Assembly (NCBI GenBank): GCA_030752605.1
Contig: JASMDX010000042.1
Coordinates: 1-64,000, forward strand
Source of the DNA: GCA-2731375 sp002731375
GTDB lineage: Bacteria; Pseudomonadota; Alphaproteobacteria; GCA-2731375
DNA: 64,000 nt
Direction: 5' to 3'
The first letter of the stretch is position 1. Each line of letters begins with the position of its first letter. The position numbers and the translations under genes were made by a program. Below the pieces are notes generated by a model that saw nothing but the letters and a program-made list of their open reading frames with translations, was not told the origin of the DNA and ran no database searches. Positions 33,364 through 40,402 of this stretch are shown here, piece by piece.

Positions 33364-34346
33364 TGGAACTCCTCTCTAATTTGACCCTGTACCATCCGAG
33401 CAGCGTGGAGGATGCCGTCAGTCTGTATAGCGCCGCGTCCAACGGACACTATCTGGCAGGTGGCAGCGATTTTCTGGTCAATGTGCGCCGGGGCATCGAA
33501 CAGCCCGACAGTCTAATTTACCTGAACAATATCGCCGAGATGCAGGCGATTAAGGATGCCGGCGATACGATCACGATCGGCGGCGGCGTGATATTGCGGG
33601 ACCTGGACAATAGCGCCTTGATACAAAAGCATTTCGCCGCCGTGGCACGGGCCGCCGGCGAAGTCGCGGGACCCAGCCATCGGGAATACGGCACCCTGGG
33701 CGGCAATCTGTGCCTCGACACCCGCTGTGTCTTTTACAATCAAAGCGAATGGTGGCGGGCCGCCAACAATTACTGTCTGAAAAGCCGGGGCGAGATCTGC
33801 CACGTTGCGCCCGGCGGCAAAAAATGCTTCGCCGCCTTTTCCGGAGACGTGGCCCCGGCATTGTTATTATTCGATGCGGAGGTGGAATTGGCGGGCCCCA
33901 ACGGGCGCCGGCGCGTGGCCTTGGCGGATCTATACCGCAATGACGGCATGGATCACCTAACCCTGTCAAAAGATGAATTACTAGTCGCGGTACATGTGGC
34001 AAAACCGTCCGCACCCATGGCCTCCGACTATGAAAAATCCCGGGTCCGTGGTTCCATCGATTTCCCCCTGGCCGGCGTCGCCATGCGAATGGCGCTCCAC
34101 GATGGCAAGATCGCCGATCTACGGGTTGGCCTGACCGGTGTTTCGCCCCTGCCCTTCCTGGCCGGCAAGCTGGATAAATTTATCGGCCGCGCGCCCGACC
34201 AGGCCTGTTTGGAAGAACTGCGAGATGCCATACGCAGCCAGGCCAAGGCTATGAAGACCACCGTCACGCCACCTCACTACCGGCGCCGGGTGGCGGGCGC
34301 CCTGGCGCTCAAGTTAGCGCAGCAGCTGGCGGCCTCTAACTCCTAG
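33363..34346 (+). CDS. hcrB: FAD subunit with extra [4Fe-4S] loop (4-hydroxybenzoyl-CoA reductase beta-like)
   Basis: This 327-aa protein is a CoxM-type FAD subunit (LAGGSDFLVNVRRG, then GTLGGNLCLDTRC). After residue 115 it has an insertion with Cys122, Cys138, Cys146 and Cys155 (RCVFYN...NYCLK...EICHV...KKCFA). Ordinary CO/xanthine dehydrogenase FAD subunits lack this loop. It is the distinctive additional [4Fe-4S] site of the 4-hydroxybenzoyl-CoA reductase beta subunit, which lets low-potential electrons reach the molybdenum site. The Cys positions agree with those I recall for the Thauera enzyme. Substrate remains an inference. Confidence 0.9.
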   Translation: MELLSNLTLYHPSSVEDAVSLYSAASNGHYLAGGSDFLVNVRRGIEQPDSLIYLNNIAEMQAIKDAGDTITIGGGVILRDLDNSALIQKHFAAVARAAGEVAGPSHREYGTLGGNLCLDTRCVFYNQSEWWRAANNYCLKSRGEICHVAPGGKKCFAAFSGDVAPALLLFDAEVELAGPNGRRRVALADLYRNDGMDHLTLSKDELLVAVHVAKPSAPMASDYEKSRVRGSIDFPLAGVAMRMALHDGKIADLRVGLTGVSPLPFLAGKLDKFIGRAPDQACLEELRDAIRSQAKAMKTTVTPPHYRRRVAGALALKLAQQLAASNS

Positions 34347-34363
34347 CTGCGTCCTTCGTGGTT

Positions 34364-34786
34364 TCAGTTTGGGTGGCGAAAGACGCCCTTGGCGGTCATC
34401 AACAGGCGCTTGCGGGTAAAGACCTCGCCCTCGACAAATACCAGGGTCCGGGTGCGGTGAACGATGTTGACCTTGCCCTCGACCCAATCACCCAGATGGG
34501 CCGGGCCGACAAAGTCCGTAGTCATGTGCAAGGTCACCGCCGGGCTGGCGCCACTGTTGGGAACCGTCCTGGCCAGCAGGTTGTCGGTGAAACTCATCAC
34601 CATGCCGCCATGGATGATACCGGCATCGTTGATATAATCGTCGGAGACTCAAAAACTGCGCCGGCCCTCTTCATCATCAGGGATCTCGTAAAACGGGCCG
34701 CTCAGAGTGGTATAAGGGCTTTTCCGCATCCCCATGACGAAACCCGGCGGCGGCTCTTTTTCGGCCGCGCCTTTATCCCGAACCAT
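34364..34786 (-). pseudogene. PaaI-type thioesterase interrupted by an in-frame TGA
   Basis: From ATG 34786 the minus strand encodes a hotdog thioesterase of 140 codons: PPPGFVMGMRKSPYTTLSGP, then YINDAGIIHGGMVMSFTDNL, with RTLVFVEGEVF near the end. Codon 46 is TGA (34649-34651), placed between GRRSF and VSDDYIN, where relatives have Arg or Trp. Everything else stays in one frame. It is either a recent nonsense pseudogene or a sequencing error. The second part could still be translated from an internal start near 34603 but would lack the first strand. It is convergent with hcrB. Confidence 0.75.
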
Positions 34787-34788
34787 GC

Positions 34789-35241
34789 CTAATTTCGTCT
34801 CGTCAGACTAGGGTGCAAAACTTGGTCTCCTACCTTAATTTTCAGGCGGCGGCTAAGGCCGCCATTGATTTCCAATACCGCCGTCACGTCCACATTCGAG
34901 CTGATCGGCGTCAGGGAATGCGGCTGAGCATTGTGATGAAGATGCATGATACGGCCATCGCCGGCGAGGAACAGCATGTCCAACGGGATCAGGGTATTCT
35001 TCATCCAGAAACTCTGCGGCTCACTGCGTGGAAAGATAAACAACATTCCTGCGTCCGCGGCCAATTCGCTGCGGTGCATCAGACCCTTGCGCCGCGCCGC
35101 CTCCGTCGCGGCTAATTCCACCTGAAAATGGTGCCGCGCCTGGGCCGTGACCACGGTCACTTCATCGATGGAGCCGGCAGCCGCCGGCGCACCCGCCCAG
35201 AGCACCAGAAGTAGCCAAAGCAGTTTTCGAAGATATCTCAC
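34789..35241 (-). CDS. DUF192-family exported protein
   Basis: This 150-aa protein begins at GTG 35241 with a signal peptide (RYLRKLLWLLLVLWAGAPAAA), so it is probably periplasmic. The DUF192 core follows: FQVELAATEAARRKGLMHRS, then GMLFIFPRSEPQSFWMKNTL and IPLDMLFLAGDGRI, ending NGGLSRRLKIKVGDQV. The function of DUF192 proteins is unknown. A longer upstream frame to 35379 lacks sense and overlaps a gene remnant, so the start at the signal peptide is preferred. Confidence 0.88.
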   Translation of the reverse strand: MRYLRKLLWLLLVLWAGAPAAAGSIDEVTVVTAQARHHFQVELAATEAARRKGLMHRSELAADAGMLFIFPRSEPQSFWMKNTLIPLDMLFLAGDGRIMHLHHNAQPHSLTPISSNVDVTAVLEINGGLSRRLKIKVGDQVLHPSLTRRN

Positions 35242-35299
35242 ACTATCCGCCCACGCCTCTCCCGTTGACCCTTGATATAGCGCAAGACGGCACGCTTGC

Positions 35300-35455
35300 G
35301 GACCCAAAAACGTGAAACCGCCCGGCCAACGTGGTCGGATCCATGATCTGGGCCGACACCGCGATGGTGGCGCCGTCAATCGTGCTCAGAACCGACAGGT
35401 TCGCGGCGCTGGCCACGATCAGGTTGGTGCCGTTGAATTCCGCCCATTTAGTGAT
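35300..35455 (-). pseudogene. Probable flagellin fragment
   Basis: Between zur and the DUF192 gene the minus strand encodes ITKWAEFNGTNLIVASAANL, then SVLSTIDGATIAVSAQ and MDPTTLAG. The EFNGTNL block followed by an LSVLSTIDG.TI.V.AQ strand pattern resembles the junction of the conserved N-terminal helix and variable domain of alphaproteobacterial flagellins. Only about 50 codons remain, with no start and no terminal domains. No other flagellar gene is in the window. Assignment is by eye and moderate. Confidence 0.45.
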
Positions 35456-35467
35456 CCGCCTATGGCG

Positions 35468-35980
35468 CTAGTTTTGGCAGTCGGCGCAGCGTCCGCGAAG
35501 CTCTATGGTCTCGTCCGCAATGGCAAAACCGGTGCGTCCAGCCAAATGGTTGATGGCCCCGTTCAATTGGCCGTCGCGCACTTCAACAGCGACGCCACAA
35601 TCCTGGCAGATCAGGAAATGCGCCGGGTGCTGGCCGTCGCCACCACCATCGCCATCACCACCAGCATGGCCGCAACCGATAAACGCCTGCAGGCTGTCCA
35701 GACGGTGCACCAAGCCCTGGGCACAGAGGAAATCTAGGGCGCGGTAGACCGTGGGCGGGGCCACCCGGCCCCGTTCATCCTGCAACAGGGCCAGCAGGTC
35801 GTAGGCGCCCATGGGTTGATGGCTGCGCCAGACCAGTTCCAAGACCCGCCGGCGCAAGGGGGTCAGGCGGCCGCCGCGCCTGGCGCAGACCGCCTCTGCC
35901 CCATCCAACGCGGCGCTGATACAGCTGGCATGGTCGTGGCCGGGCCGAACGAAAGGATTTTCCACATTCTGATTACTCAT
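35468..35980 (-). CDS. zur: Fur-family zinc uptake regulator Zur
   Basis: This 170-aa Fur-family repressor has the winged-helix DNA-binding domain (LTPLRRRVLELVWRSHQPMGAYDLL, PPTVYRALDFLCAQGLVHRL) and a dimerisation/metal domain with two CxxC pairs (ICQDCG near 125 and GRCADCQN at the end) forming a structural zinc site. A Gly/Asp-rich loop (GHAGGDGDGGGDGQHPAHF) replaces the usual short His segment. It is the third gene of the znuC-znuB-zur run, so it very likely controls zinc uptake and its own synthesis. That placement argues for Zur rather than Fur or PerR. Confidence 0.92.
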   Translation of the reverse strand: MSNQNVENPFVRPGHDHASCISAALDGAEAVCARRGGRLTPLRRRVLELVWRSHQPMGAYDLLALLQDERGRVAPPTVYRALDFLCAQGLVHRLDSLQAFIGCGHAGGDGDGGGDGQHPAHFLICQDCGVAVEVRDGQLNGAINHLAGRTGFAIADETIELRGRCADCQN

Positions 35981-35999
35981 GGTTTGCTCGTCCCTTCAC

Positions 36000-36800
36000 C
36001 TATTCAATCCGGCCAGAGCGGCTGCCCGCCAGCAGCGACAGCAGGAACAGCCCCGTCGCCGCCGCCACGATGGCCGCGCCAGTTGGCAAATCCCAAATAT
36101 GAGAGCCCAGCAATCCCAGGATGACCGACAATGCCCCACATAGTGCCGCCAGCAACGCCATGCGCTCCGGGCTGGACGCCAGCCACCGTGCCGTCGCGGC
36201 TGGGATAATCAGCAGCGATATGACCATCAAAATACCCACCACCTTCATCCCGATGGCGATAACGAGGGCCATCAAAAGGGTAAAAATCAACTTCAAACGG
36301 TCCGTAGCAAGGCCTTCAACACGGGCCAAATCCTCGTCAATGGTCGCCGACAGCAAGGGCCGCCAAAACACCAGCAAAACGCCCAGGACCGCCGCCATCA
36401 AGCCGTAAATGATCCATACATCCGTCCGGCTCAAGGCCAGGATATCGCCGAACAGATAGCTCATCAGATCAACCCGCAGCCCCTCCATCAGGGCCAAGGC
36501 CAAAAGCCCCAGGGCCAGGGAGGCATGCGCCAAGATACCCAACAAGGTATCCGACGCCACCAATCGACTACGGTCCAGGGCCAGAAAGCCCAGGGCCATC
36601 AGCAGGCACAGGGCCGCGATGCCCAGATCCGCCGGCAGGCCTAATGCCAGGCCCAGCGCCACCCCCAGCAGGGCCGAATGCGCCAGGGCGGCGCCGAAAT
36701 AGACCATGCGGCGCCAGATCACGAAGCAACCCAGCGGTCCGGCCACCCCGGCAACGCCAAGGCCGCCCAACAAGGCACGCAGCATGAAATCCTCAATCAT
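36000..36800 (-). CDS. znuB: Zinc ABC transporter permease ZnuB
   Basis: A 266-aa inner-membrane permease of the ABC-3 family, with about eight hydrophobic segments and the family motifs GPLGCFVIWRRMVYFGAALAHSALLG and VKVVGILMVISLLIIPAATAR-like sequence (MKVVGILMVISLLIIPAATA). It forms the channel for Zn2+ (or Mn2+) import. The ATG at 36800 overlaps the znuC stop by eight bases and gives the normal N-terminus (MIEDFMLRALLGGLG); a Met/Gly-rich extension to 36842 is read as part of znuC's His-rich tail. The zur gene follows after 19 bases. Confidence 0.93.
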   Translation of the reverse strand: MIEDFMLRALLGGLGVAGVAGPLGCFVIWRRMVYFGAALAHSALLGVALGLALGLPADLGIAALCLLMALGFLALDRSRLVASDTLLGILAHASLALGLLALALMEGLRVDLMSYLFGDILALSRTDVWIIYGLMAAVLGVLLVFWRPLLSATIDEDLARVEGLATDRLKLIFTLLMALVIAIGMKVVGILMVISLLIIPAATARWLASSPERMALLAALCGALSVILGLLGSHIWDLPTGAAIVAAATGLFLLSLLAGSRSGRIE

Positions 36801-37647
36801 GCCCATGCCCATTATGATCATGCCCGCCATGCCCGTGCCCATCTTGCAGGGGTATCACATCGCCGTGGGCGTCGTGGTCATGGTCGTGGTGATGATGGTA
36901 CAGCGCCAAGCGGTCCGCCACCGCCGCACCGAACAGGGCGCGGAATTCCGGATCGCCGACAACGGCATCGGGCCGCCCGGTGCAACAGACATGATGGTTC
37001 AGGCAGATCACCCGATCCGTCGCCGCCATCACCACATGCAGGTCATGTGAAATCAACAGCACCCCACAATTGTAACGATCACGGACGTTTTCGATTAATT
37101 GATACAACTGCCCCTGCCCGGCCACATCAACGCCGCTCATGGGCTCGTCCAAAACCAGAAAATCGGGCTCGCGCAATAGTGCCCGGGCCAGCATGGCGCG
37201 GTGTATTTCACCGCCGGAGAAACCGGCGACCTGCGCGCTCAGGCGGTCTGGCAGTCCGACCTCATCCATAATCGCCATCAGATCAGCCTCCGCCACCTTG
37301 CCGCCAAGGGTCAGGAAACGCCGTAATGTCAAGGGCATGGCCGGATCAATGGTGATATTCTGGGGCACATAGCCATGGCGCAAATGTGCCGCCCGCCAGA
37401 CTCGCCCGGCGCCGGGCTGAATCAGGCCTAGCAATATGCGGGCCAGGGTCGACTTGCCCGAACCGTTCAGGCCAATCAGGGTGACGATTTCGCCCCGGTT
37501 CACAATCAAATCAACGCCGGAAAGTATCTGCCGCCCCAAAAAGCTCATCCCCACGCCCTCGGCGGCCACCAAGGTAGCTTGATCCCGGCCCTCGTGTATT
37601 CCTGTTTCGGCGAGTTTCGCCTCGTCAGACTGTGCCTGAATATTCAT
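36793..37647 (-). CDS. znuC: Zinc ABC transporter ATP-binding protein ZnuC with His-rich tail
   Basis: This 284-aa ATPase energises zinc import. Walker A is GLNGSGKST (59-67), the signature motif is FSGGEIHRAMLARALL, Walker B is FLVLDEPMSG, and the H-loop is LLISHDLHVV. The last 40 residues are unusual: several runs of His and Asp (LYHHHHDHDHD, HGHGGHDHNGHGHD). Such His-rich segments occur in ZnuC of some proteobacteria and in ZnuA, and probably bind zinc. No znuA is in the window. A candidate Zur box lies immediately upstream of the start codon. Confidence 0.95.
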   Translation of the reverse strand: MNIQAQSDEAKLAETGIHEGRDQATLVAAEGVGMSFLGRQILSGVDLIVNRGEIVTLIGLNGSGKSTLARILLGLIQPGAGRVWRAAHLRHGYVPQNITIDPAMPLTLRRFLTLGGKVAEADLMAIMDEVGLPDRLSAQVAGFSGGEIHRAMLARALLREPDFLVLDEPMSGVDVAGQGQLYQLIENVRDRYNCGVLLISHDLHVVMAATDRVICLNHHVCCTGRPDAVVGDPEFRALFGAAVADRLALYHHHHDHDHDAHGDVIPLQDGHGHGGHDHNGHGHD

Positions 37648-37666
37648 AATGTTATGTTATATCATT
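37648..37666. promoter_or_regulatory. Candidate Zur operator
   Basis: The sequence AATGTTATGTTATATCATT is an AT-rich imperfect palindrome: outer AATG/CATT and inner TAT/ATA are symmetric, with two mismatches per half. It resembles the TGTTATA-type Zur boxes of alpha- and gammaproteobacteria. It abuts the znuC start codon, so bound Zur would block znuC-znuB-zur. No clear Shine-Dalgarno lies between it and the ATG, so the transcript may be leaderless or the true start lies slightly downstream. Confidence 0.55.
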
Positions 37667-37783
37667 TTATCCGATTTGCCCAGAATTTTGCCTGCCAACC
37701 TGTCACTGACTTGACCCAGGTCATGGCGGGAAAAGCGTCCCGGATTTATGGGTTCTAAACTGTAATTGTTCTATTATGTGATC

Positions 37784-38104
37784 ATGGTCAAAGTAACTTA
37801 CATTGAATACAACGGCTCGGAACGGGTGACCGAATTGCGCGCGGGGCGAACCCTGATGGACGGCGCCATCGATAACGGGGTCGAGGGCGTGATGGCGGAA
37901 TGCGGCGGCCTTTGTGCCTGCTCCACCTGTCATGTTTACGTTGGCGATGCCTGGTTGCAGGCCTGTGGCGAGCCGTCCGAACTGGAGGAAGGCATGCTAG
38001 ACTTCGCCGCCGATCTGCAGGCCAACAGCCGGCTGTCCTGTCAAATTCAAATTACCGACGCCATGGACGGCATGGTCGTGCGTGTGCCAGAACGGCAATA
38101 TTAG
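37784..38104 (+). CDS. Adrenodoxin-type [2Fe-2S] ferredoxin
   Basis: This 106-aa soluble electron carrier has the vertebrate/Isc-type ferredoxin spacing. Cluster ligands are Cys40, Cys46, Cys49 and Cys86 (ECGGLCACSTCHVYV ... LSCQI), with the CEPSELEEGMLDFA-like stretch (CGEPSELEEGMLDFA) between them. Partners could be cytochrome P450s, ring-hydroxylating oxygenases or Fe-S assembly; none is adjacent. ATG 37784 gives the standard N-terminus (MVKVTYIEYNG); an ATG six codons upstream is less likely. It is divergent from znuC. Confidence 0.9.
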   Translation: MVKVTYIEYNGSERVTELRAGRTLMDGAIDNGVEGVMAECGGLCACSTCHVYVGDAWLQACGEPSELEEGMLDFAADLQANSRLSCQIQITDAMDGMVVRVPERQY

Positions 38105-38165
38105 CCGGGAACGCGCCGCATGTCATTGAAACGACGCCAAAACGGCGAATGCTTCGGCCTTTGCA

Positions 38166-38540
38166 ATGATTATCGTTGCCGCCGCTACGGCCGCCGCCAG
38201 CTGGTCCGCCGGCTCACCGCCCCGTGCCGAAGCGATTGAAGTGCGGATGCCGAAACTATCCACCGTGGCCCAGGTGGGCCAATGGTCATTCTTTAACAAC
38301 TGCGCCCAATACCATGGCGTGGAAGCCAACGGCACCGACAAGGGCCCGCTCTTGATCCATAAGATTTACGAGCCCAACCACCATGGCGACACGGCGTTTC
38401 TGCTCGCCATCGCCAGGGGGACCCGGCAACACCACTGGAATTTCGGCGATATGGTGCCGCAACCCAAGGTCAGGCGCATGGAAGCTGAGGCGATTATCAA
38501 ATTCGTCCGCGAAGTGCAACGGGCGAACGGGATTGAATAA
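38166..38540 (+). CDS. Cytochrome c-like protein with altered haem motif (CxxYH)
   Basis: The 124-aa frame matches small class I cytochromes c of the type with NGTDKGPLLIHKIYEPNHHGD, ending in HWNFGDM and a C-terminal helix with IIKFVREVQRANGI. At the haem site the sequence is NNCAQYHG (Cys46, Tyr49, His50), so the second Cys of CxxCH is replaced by Tyr. Met96 could be the sixth ligand. The N-terminus is also suspect: a short basic segment at 38120 (MSLKRRQ) would give a proper signal peptide but is out of frame by one base. The gene may be recently inactivated or hold haem by one bond. Confidence 0.7.
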   Translation: MIIVAAATAAASWSAGSPPRAEAIEVRMPKLSTVAQVGQWSFFNNCAQYHGVEANGTDKGPLLIHKIYEPNHHGDTAFLLAIARGTRQHHWNFGDMVPQPKVRRMEAEAIIKFVREVQRANGIE

Positions 38541-38552
38541 CGCGGTTTCAGA

Positions 38553-38894
38553 CTAATGATCGGCCAGATGCAGGATCTTTTCCCGCAGGCCGGTGTCATA
38601 AGACTTGCCCGCCTCGGTCAGGATCAGTGCCATGGGAAAATTGCTTTCGATCAATAACTTACGTTCCAACGCGCGCCAAACACTTTGGTTTTTCAAGCCC
38701 GTTGCGTCCGATGCCATGACGACGCCTTCACCTAGGTGAAAATGGTTACCATGGGGCTGGGGCAGCGAGGTGATCAAGGTGCCGCCATCCTCCCGCACCG
38801 ACGACGTCTCGGGCGAAAGCGCAAGCTCTTGAAATAACGTCAATGTTTTCAACTGTAGCTTGTTTAAGCGCAAGGGATTTTGTTTTGGCGGCAT
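38553..38894 (-). CDS. Conserved hypothetical protein
   Basis: This 113-aa protein (MPPKQNPLRLNKLQLKTLTL at the start) has a small winged-helix-like make-up: an N-terminal helix, a GTLITSLPQPHGNHFHLGEGVVMASDA beta region, a helix with NQSVWRALERKLLI, and an ALILTEAGKSYDTGL end that looks like the wing-and-helix end of MarR-type folds. I recall similar hypothetical proteins in Rhodospirillales but know no function. It is convergent with the cytochrome-like gene and divergent from the racemase. The 265 bases upstream (38895-39159) show no further gene. Confidence 0.7.
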   Translation of the reverse strand: MPPKQNPLRLNKLQLKTLTLFQELALSPETSSVREDGGTLITSLPQPHGNHFHLGEGVVMASDATGLKNQSVWRALERKLLIESNFPMALILTEAGKSYDTGLREKILHLADH

Positions 38895-39159
38895 GGAATT
38901 TCGCTCCTATATGCCATGCTTGGGACATTGCGGGGCGCGAATTCCTGCTCCGCAAGGTTTTGTTAATCTTTGTCATTAAAAATTAACAGAATAATTTTTC
39001 GATTCGCGGAAATACGCCAGAATCTTTGGACAGTGGACGACCGGATAGCAGAAGCGCCGGCCACACTCAGTCCGGGGCATTTGCCCCCAATGGCTCCCAT
39101 CCGCTATGGTCACTCAAGAGATGAAATATGTGCCTTGGGTAAAATAGAGGAGAGACGCC

Positions 39160-40326
39160 ATGGGACCGTTGGCGGGAATGAAGATCGTTGAATTGGCTGG
39201 TATCGGACCGGTGCCGTTTTGCTCCACCTTGCTATCGGACATGGGCGCACAGGTCATCCGTGTCGACCGCACCGCACCGTCGGGCCTGGGGATTTCCGGC
39301 AAAAACCCTGCCTTTGACGTCCTCGGCCGTGGCCGGCAATCGGTTTCCGTGGATCTGAAGCACCCCGATGGCATCGAAACCGTGTTGCGTCTGGTGGAAA
39401 GCGCCGACGCCCTGGTCGAAGGATTCCGCCCCGGCGTCACCGAGCGTCTAGGCCTGGGACCCGATGTTTGCATGGCCCGCAATGAAAAGCTGGTCTATGG
39501 CCGCATGACGGGCTGGGGCCAGGACGGCCCCGTAAGCCATGCCGCCGGCCACGATATCAATTATATTGCCCTTTCCGGCGTGCTGTATTCCTGCGGCACC
39601 AAGGACAGCGGCCCCATCCCTCCCCTTAACCTAACCGGTGATTTCGGCGGCGGCGCGATGTTCCTGGCCTTTGGCGTCATGGCCGCCTTGTGGGAGGCGC
39701 AACGGTCCGGCAAGGGCCAAGTGGTCGATACCTCCATGCTGGAAGGCTCCGCCTATCTGATGCTGCCGATCTACGGCATGCATGGCTCAGGGTTCTGGAC
39801 CGATGACCGGGGCACCAATATTCTGGATACCGGCGCGCCGTTCTATGGCACCTACGAGACTTCCGACGGCAAATATGTCTCCATCGGCTCCATCGAGCCG
39901 AAGTTCTATGACGAACTGCTGGAAAAAACCGGCATGGACAAAATGGACCTGCCGCCGCAAATGGACCAGGAAAGCTGGCCCCAGGTAAAGGAAACCTATG
40001 CCGAGGTCTTCAAGACCAAGACCCGCGACGAATGGTGCGAGATCATGGAGGGCTCGGACATCTGTTTCGCCCCCGTGCTGTCCATGACGGAAGCGCCCGG
40101 CCATCCGCAAAACACGGCGCGGGACAGCTTTGTCGAGGTCTCCGGCGTGACCCAACCGGGCCCGGCGCCGAAATTCTCCCGCACCCAGGCGGGCGTGCAA
40201 GGACCGCCGCCCTCCCTAGGTCAGGACACCAAGGAAGGCCTGTCCGACTGGGGCTTCTCCAACGATGAAATCGGCACCTTGCTGGACTCCGGCGCTGTAG
40301 TTCAGGCGGAACCTTTCAAGGGTTAG
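39160..40326 (+). CDS. Alpha-methylacyl-CoA racemase-like CoA-transferase family III protein
   Basis: At 388 aa this belongs to the CaiB/BaiF family. Both racemase catalytic residues fit: His131 (AAGHDINYIALSG) and Asp161 (NLTGDFGGGAM), the same spacing as His126/Asp156 of the mycobacterial racemase. This argues for alpha-methylacyl-CoA racemase rather than a CoA-transferase. It would interconvert 2-methyl-branched acyl-CoA epimers, needed before beta-oxidation of branched lipids. It starts a plus-strand run with two acyl-CoA carboxyltransferases and an SDR, consistent with branched or propionyl-type acyl-CoA metabolism. Confidence 0.9.
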   Translation: MGPLAGMKIVELAGIGPVPFCSTLLSDMGAQVIRVDRTAPSGLGISGKNPAFDVLGRGRQSVSVDLKHPDGIETVLRLVESADALVEGFRPGVTERLGLGPDVCMARNEKLVYGRMTGWGQDGPVSHAAGHDINYIALSGVLYSCGTKDSGPIPPLNLTGDFGGGAMFLAFGVMAALWEAQRSGKGQVVDTSMLEGSAYLMLPIYGMHGSGFWTDDRGTNILDTGAPFYGTYETSDGKYVSIGSIEPKFYDELLEKTGMDKMDLPPQMDQESWPQVKETYAEVFKTKTRDEWCEIMEGSDICFAPVLSMTEAPGHPQNTARDSFVEVSGVTQPGPAPKFSRTQAGVQGPPPSLGQDTKEGLSDWGFSNDEIGTLLDSGAVVQAEPFKG

Positions 40327-40402
40327 ACACCGCACGTTTGACCGCCACCGCCTGACTAATAATCAGCCGAGCCGCGGTCATAGTTTTTTTCGGGAGTACT
40401 TC

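Noticed and set aside
34649..34651. In-frame TGA in the thioesterase as a selenocysteine codon
   Set aside because: Relatives have Arg or Trp rather than Cys here, it is not a catalytic position, and no SECIS-like hairpin is evident just after it.
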